From the NCBI GenBank assembly GCA_005223375.1, contig RXOD01005817.1, positions 1-12,402 on the forward strand: DNA of 12,402 nt, read 5' to 3'. Source of the DNA: Amoebophrya sp. AT5.2. Lineage: Eukaryota; Sar; Dinophyceae; Syndiniales; Amoebophryaceae. This document shows, piece by piece, positions 8,411-12,402 of the stretch (its first letter is position 1; every line of letters begins with the position of its first letter). Position numbers and translations under genes: made by a program. Under the pieces are notes generated by a model that made no database searches, was not told where the DNA came from, and saw nothing but the letters and a program-made list of their open reading frames with translations.

Positions 8411-8690
8411 AAGTCTAGCCGGCGTAAAGGGGTCTGGGATTCAGAGATCGATGCGCCATTCGATGGGGACTAGAGACAGGCGCAGGCGGCACTAAAGCTA
8501 TTGGGAGGTAGAGGGGAGCCATGGCAAGCCGGTAGCTAGATTGGTGCTGGAGCCTGAAACAAAACGGAATAAAAAAAGGGGGCGCCTTCTAAAGTGGCGC
8601 TTGATTCGATTAGCTGGGCCTGGGAACCCACTTACCAGTCACCACGTGTTCCTCTTCCTAACTTACTTTAACAGTAGACAACTTACTTAC
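8326..8690 (-). other. Introner-like intron with inverted-repeat ends, about 365 nt
   Basis: The donor side reads CCAGGTG|GTAAGTAAG at 8690. The minus-strand bases 8702-8683 (CGAGACCAGGTGGTAAGTAA) match the plus-strand bases 8319-8338 (CGGGACCAGATGGTAAATGA) at 16 of 20 positions, so the intron has terminal inverted repeats that extend into the exons. No AG stands where the coding frame resumes; the nearest AG is AAAG at 8344-8343. With GTAAGT starting at 8686 this would be a canonical alternative that keeps the frame and adds a few residues. Another candidate acceptor, TTTTGTTTCAG near 8561-8551, leads in a few codons to a stop and would make the Ser-rich gene end near 8500. RNA evidence is needed to choose. 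Confidence 0.5.
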
Positions 8691-10272
8691 CACCTGGTCT
8701 CGCACCGTAGTTCCCGTCCAGCTCCGCTTGAATCCGCGGAAGGTGTCTTCTTTGTTTCTCGAGCAGGATCTGGGTCTGGCGGAGGTCCTCGGGCCTTACA
8801 TCCGCCCCGTTTATTCGAGACCACGCTGCTCTGCTGGAGCTGGTGCCCGCGTTGCTCATCTGGGACGAGTTCGAGTTCTGCGACTCCGAAAGCTTTTTCT
8901 CTACTACGGCGCGAGGATTCGACGAGGAGGCGCCGAGCTTCCCGAGCGAAGCGGAGAGCGAGGATCTGACCGAAGACGAAGCATTCCTATTCGGAGATTT
9001 CCTCGGAGCAGCACCAAATCCGGGTCTGAAATTGCTCGGAGGGGCTGGCTCTTGCGGCGCTGGGGAAGGGCGACCACCTCCACGATGATCAGCATCGCCC
9101 CCCGCGTGAACTTCATCGCCAGAAGATGATGACGCCATCTTCTTCTTCTCCGGCTGTTGATGCTGCTGCTCCACTTCCTCTGCAAGCAAACGGGCCCAGC
9201 CTTGCAGCTCTTCTGCCCCACTCACCACTTCACTCGTTGTACTTGCTGCCTCCGGCTCTGGTGTTGAGGCTAGAATTAAACCGACGTCGTCGACGTCCTG
9301 CTCCTGCTGCTCCTGCGAAACGAGTGGTCCTGCACTCGTTTCAACTACACCCGGAGACGGCTCGACGAAGAGGGTCCGATAGACGCAGGAATTGTAGATG
9401 AGATCTGCACAGTACCGCTGCTTGTCGTCCCGCTGCTTCGGATCATGGTCGGACGAGGCGTTCGCATGGTCGGACGAGCAGGTGCCGCGGTTCGCCGTTG
9501 TGAAGTGCTCGTTCTTTGCCTCCTCCACTGCATCTACTGTTTTTTCACAAACGTCGCCCTCCGCGTCCTCCTGGTGAGCCAGAGCCACCAGCTGGTAGAA
9601 GTACTGCGCAATGGCGGTGAAATCGAAGTCGAAGAAGCTGCTGTGGTCCCCGCAGCTCCACCTCGCCGCGCTGGAACCCGAAGCGGAGTTTTTCTCGGGG
9701 TCCAGGGTGGCAGAGGGGTGCAGGGTGCTCTGTTCAACGCTGGCGTCGGTAAAAAGTGAGCTCCTGTTTATGATTTCCGATTCCACCGCGTCAGCGGGTC
9801 GTGGTCGAGGCTTGCAAGCAGCGAAGGAGGTGGCTTCCGCTCCTCGGGGCGTACCGGTGCGAGGCGGGCCAGTTCGGGATTCGACTCGTCCCACTTCCCG
9901 CCTCGGACTGGACGTTCGGGGCGTGCAGCAGGCAGTCCGGGGCGTGCTTACCTCTCCACCTCCGGCGAAGCCCAAGCCGCACCGAGGATAGACATAGTCA
10001 TGGTTGTCTGCGCCTTCATCTTCATCTTGTCGTGCAGCTGTGGACGAGTAGATACGGACTACTTCTTGTCGTCCGAAATACAGCTGAGGATAAAAACTAC
10101 CTGGCACAAGTACTGATTGCGAAGGTAGATTTTTCTCCTTTTTTGCCAGCGCTTCTTCGGAGTCGTAGATGGATCTAGTTCTTGGAGGAGCCACCGTCAC
10201 GGTGCCGGGGGGGCTCTTGTGCTGGGGAATGTCGCGGCCCGCGACAGCGGCAGAGCGGAAGTGCGTGAGCAT
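8691..10272 (-). CDS. Ser/Gln/Ala-rich hypothetical protein, long 5' exon
   Basis: The frame is open for 527 codons from ATG at 10272, which lies just after a strong acceptor-like TTTTTGTTCTCAG, to the GTAAGT donor at 8690. The N-terminus (1-130) is mixed, with a Tyr/Phe-containing stretch near 50-70. Residues about 215-300 look folded: FFDFDFTAIAQYFYQLVALA is followed by acidic and Cys-containing helices and a short DLIYNSCVYRTLFVEPSP segment. The rest is Glu/Gln- and then Ser/Asn/Arg-rich disorder, ending in a charged helix (LLEKQRRHLPRIQAELDG). That helix leads through the introner-like intron to the KTSHWAW domain at 8325-7943. If the intron is instead spliced to the TTTCAG near 8551, the protein ends within about 18 residues. 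I do not recognise the long N-terminal part. No signal peptide or membrane segment is seen. Confidence 0.62.
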
Positions 10273-10276
10273 GACT

Positions 10277-10291
10277 CTGAGAACAAAAATT
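10277..10291 (-). promoter_or_regulatory. Candidate splice or trans-splice acceptor just upstream of the start codon
   Basis: On the minus strand a T-rich tract runs into TTCTCAG, and the ATG follows after five bases. In dinoflagellates mRNAs receive a spliced leader at such sites. The site supports 10272 as the true start, though no spliced-leader gene is present in the window. Confidence 0.4.
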
Positions 10292-10780
10292 GGCTCGCGC
10301 TCGTGCTCCTCCTCGTACTCCTACTCCTACTCGTTTACTATTACCATAGGGCTCGGCTACGGCTAGTAGTGCCGCTACGCCTACGGCTACGGCGCTGAGT
10401 ACTCTCTCCTCGCGTCTATAAATAACAACGTACAAGCCCCCGGAACCGGATTCCTATGAATATTGCGATCATCACTCGGTGTTGGTGTTGGCGGAGAAAT
10501 GCGAAAAGTACTTCAACGTCGGATGTGCATGTGGACGATCATGTGCTGGCTGGCTGCCGTAGGTCTAATAAATCAATGTTGCTAATGAATCCTCGAACTG
10601 GAAGTAGTAGTTGTAGTTTTCGTGGATGTCATAAAAAAATACATGCCTTTTGGTGCTGACGAAGATCAGTAACCGTAACGCAGACGCATGAATGTTTTCA
10701 CCAATGAATTGCAGGAAAGAAAAGACCAGGCGCAACGAAGCTGTACGCGGGAGCGCGGAAAACACAAGAACAGGACCATG

Positions 10781-10825
10781 CGATCGACATTGATCCAGCC
10801 GAAAATCTCTGGATTGAATCGATCG
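10781..10825. repeat. Interrupted hairpin, 13 paired bases
   Basis: CGATCGA (10781-10787) pairs with TCGATCG (10819-10825), and ATCCAG (10793-10798) pairs with CTGGAT (10809-10814). A 5/4-base internal loop separates the two stems and the loop is 10 bases. It lies in the spacer about 400 bases past the EF-hand stop. It could be a structured RNA element, a 3'-end signal or chance. Confidence 0.45.
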
Positions 10826-11232
10826 AGCCGTCGTCCGTGAGCTCGCGGTTTGCGTTTTATTGAGATGATCTAGCCCATGTCACGACCATGTTGCGATTGA
10901 TTTCATCTATTCTTATTCACCCTCATGCCTATCAGCGATGCGTTTGCGTCGGCAAGTTCTGTCGGTATCTTCTGCAGCCTGCGACCTGCCGTAGCGGATC
11001 GGTAAACACCTTGATAGATGTAGCCTTAATTCCTCGCACTATCGCAAGCGGACGCGCAACAAGTAAAGTGGTATGGATACATAACGTGGTCATTTTTCAA
11101 TTTGCGCGTGTATGATCTGTTGTACTATGTGCATCTATCTGACGGAATCCAGAGTCTTTGGACAGCATGGAAGATGATGTAAGTAGTTGATCGACGATGT
11201 CGTAGCTGTAGCAGGCTCCTGCTCCTCCTTGT

Positions 11233-12289
11233 TCAAGTCATGGTGACGTTTGGGTCCTTGGTCGATTGTTTGCGGATGTGTTTCGCGCCCTGCTGGTAAA
11301 CCTTTAATTCCGGACTCGAACCGGTGGGCGAGATTTGGAAGGGAGGCATCTTCTCCAGCGTGTACTTCTTCACGTAGGCGCGAAACTCGTCCTTGTCCAC
11401 AAACCCAGATTCGTCCGTGTCGAAAGCCTTCCACACCATTTCGTACTCCTCTGCGATGTAGAGCGATCGGGTTCGGGATCGAGAAGGTGAAATAAGTTAA
11501 AGTTTATACGCAAGGGCAAGTGCTACGCAGCGTACGCTAGATAGTTAGCGGGAAGTTCCGGGAGGCGAGAAGGAGAACCGAACGTGAGAAATGTTCGAAT
11601 TCGCACAGGCACACCACCAGCACCAGCTAGAGTTTCATACTAGAACTACGGACTACTTTACCCCTACATCACAGGCAAGAAATTTATTATTGAATCGAAT
11701 CTATGGAAGCGCCTGCGCCTATCCCGATGCCTAAAGTTGAAAAATCGAAATCCATCAGACCACAGATACCTGGCGACATTTCCTCTTTTTTTCCGTGGAA
11801 GGTGCGGATCTCGCGGAGGATGACTTGCATTTCGTCGCGGTCCAGCTCGCCGGAAAGGTCGTCGTCAAACCTCTGCCAAATCTCATCGATCTCCTCGTCC
11901 GTGTACTTCTTCAGGTCGTACTGGTGCTGAAGATGTCCAATGAAAAGGTCGGAAGGGCACGCATGCGGAGTTCCGCAGACTGCTCGTTGTACTAGTACTT
12001 GTACGCTAGGATGAGGCAGTTTGCAAGTGAATTCGTACTCGACTTCATCAAGCACAGGCAAGAGACAAGGAGTGCTTAAGCAGAGACAAAGTCTAAACAT
12101 CGACTGAAAGTCGTATATTATAAGTACCCAAAACTGTTCCAGTTCGAGTTCTCTTGAGCGTTCCCGCAGGTAGTCTTGGCTGCTCATTTCCGTGAGCCTG
12201 CTTACCGTTCGGTCCCACGCGAAGATTTCGTCCTGCACCGCGGTTTTCTTGTCGATCGAAGGGTCCACCGTGAAGATTATGACCGGACC
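11233..12289 (-). CDS. EF-hand calcium-binding protein, last three exons (5' partial)
   Basis: The exons are about 12289-12128, 11926-11770 and 11450-11233 (TGA). Introns are phase 0 (GTACTT...TTCAG) and phase 1 (CCAG|GTATCT...CGCAG|AGG). The visible protein is about 178 residues. It holds two textbook EF-hand loops: DDDLSGELDRDE (11866-11831, residues 75-86) and DTDESGFVDKDE (11421-11386, residues 117-128). Acidic, Ser, Gly and Glu residues stand at the metal-binding positions 1, 3, 5, 6, 9 and 12. Each loop is flanked by helices (DEIWQRF before the first, EEYEMVWKAF before the second), and the phase-1 join restores the second helix, which supports the splice model. It should bind calcium and act as a sensor or as the regulatory part of a longer protein. 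A basic Lys-rich tail of about 50 residues follows. The first visible exon starts at an introner-like repeat, so earlier exons lie outside the window. A GTAAGC at 12205 is an alternative in-phase donor that would drop 26 residues. Confidence 0.75.
11451..11769 (-). other. Intron between EF-hand exons (GT-AG, phase 1, 319 nt)
   Basis: The donor is CGCCAG|GTATCT at 11769 and the acceptor is CATCGCAG|AGGAG at 11451. Splicing yields the codon GAG and the helix before the second EF-hand loop. The interior carries in-frame stops and an AATAATAAATTT stretch and shows no coding signal. Confidence 0.8.
11927..12127 (-). other. Intron upstream of the first EF-hand (GT-AG, phase 0, 201 nt)
   Basis: The donor is TTTTGG|GTACTTATA at 12127 and the acceptor is CATCTTCAG|CAC at 11927. 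The exon frames match on both sides. The frame happens to stay open through this intron, but the composition shifts to Cys/Leu-rich non-helical sequence, and removing it joins two charged helices. The donor could be GTAAGC at 12205 instead. Confidence 0.6.
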
Positions 12290-12402
12290 AGGTGGTAAGT
12301 GAGGAAGTGGTAAGTGCTTCGTGCTTCGTGATGGGTCCCGTAGGGTAGCGGATTGCACTAGGTGGCGGATGGCCCTAGGTGGCGAGTGCGCTACGGCGCT
12401 CT
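12290..12402 (-). repeat. Introner-like repeat, copy 3 (3' part of an intron, runs off the window)
   Basis: On the plus strand it starts CCAGGTGGTAAGT where the EF-hand exon ends, has a second TGGTAAGT at about 12308-12315, a GGGTCC core, and two related GGTGGCG(G/A) blocks. It ends with 31 bases matching 61-91 at 29 positions. In minus-strand sense it forms the 3' end of an intron that ends ...ACTTACCACCT before GGTCCGGTC. No AG lies next to the point where coding sequence resumes. Confidence 0.6.

Larger units (their letters stand above)
10273..11232. other. Spacer between the EF-hand gene and the Ser-rich gene
   Basis: No convincing coding sequence lies on either strand. This should hold the 3' untranslated region of the EF-hand gene and the leader of the gene starting at 10272. 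Landmarks are an interrupted hairpin at 10781-10825, short CTACGGCTA-type repeats at about 10350-10395, and a plus-strand TATAAATA at 10417-10424 with no gene downstream of it. The rest is unremarkable. Confidence 0.45.

Noticed and set aside
10417..10424. TATAAATA resembling a TATA box on the plus strand
   Set aside because: No plus-strand gene follows it, and the minus-strand genes on each side do not place it at a start; dinoflagellates also rarely use TATA boxes.
10456..11115. Short plus-strand open frames of 67 and 75 codons in the spacer
   Set aside because: They show no domain, poor codon structure and no neighbours on that strand.
12291..12358. Coding extension of the EF-hand gene up to 12358
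   Set aside because: This stretch is the repeat that occurs at three places in the window, so it is probably intron, even though the frame happens to stay open.

Overview
The window looks like nuclear DNA from a protist with intron-bearing genes, most likely an alveolate of the dinoflagellate lineage; the parasitic Syndiniales genus Amoebophrya is my best guess. The grounds are inference: every convincing gene is on the minus strand (one-directional clusters are usual in dinoflagellates), short introns interrupt otherwise open coding sequence, the proteins are rich in Ser, Gln and Ala low-complexity stretches, and some introns look like introner elements, with inverted-repeat ends and no AG acceptor where the coding frame needs one. 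No rRNA, tRNA, bacterial operon, CRISPR array or phage gene was seen.

Layout in minus-strand (transcription) order, right to left. (1) 12402-12290: the 3' part of an introner-like repeat. (2) 12289-11233: the last three exons of a two-EF-hand calcium-binding protein; its start lies outside the window. (3) 10272-8691: a 527-codon Ser-rich low-complexity exon, joined through an intron with inverted-repeat ends (about 8690-8326) to an exon at about 8325-7943 that encodes a compact Trp-rich domain with a KTSHWAW motif. (4) 7324-6713: a 203-residue Cys- and Trp-rich protein of unknown family. (5) 5980-1670: a large coiled-coil protein of about 1325 residues in three exons, with two clean phase-0 GT-AG introns. 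(6) 932-126: a 268-residue Ser-rich protein with an amphipathic C-terminal segment. (7) 1-96: another copy of the introner-like repeat, in the same orientation as the one at the right end.

The genes show no shared pathway. The strongest second-look signal is the repeat family at 1-96, about 8321-8410 and 12290-12402. All three copies have two TGGTAA(G/A)T motifs close together and a GGCGCTCT box, and all lie in one orientation. Two of the three sit exactly where the minus-strand coding sequence resumes. This fits mobile introns (introners) carrying terminal inverted repeats and non-canonical acceptors. Other structured signals are a pair of adjacent perfect palindromes at 7521-7556, a 45-nt interrupted hairpin at 10781-10825, and a donor-masking inverted repeat in the last intron of the large coiled-coil gene.
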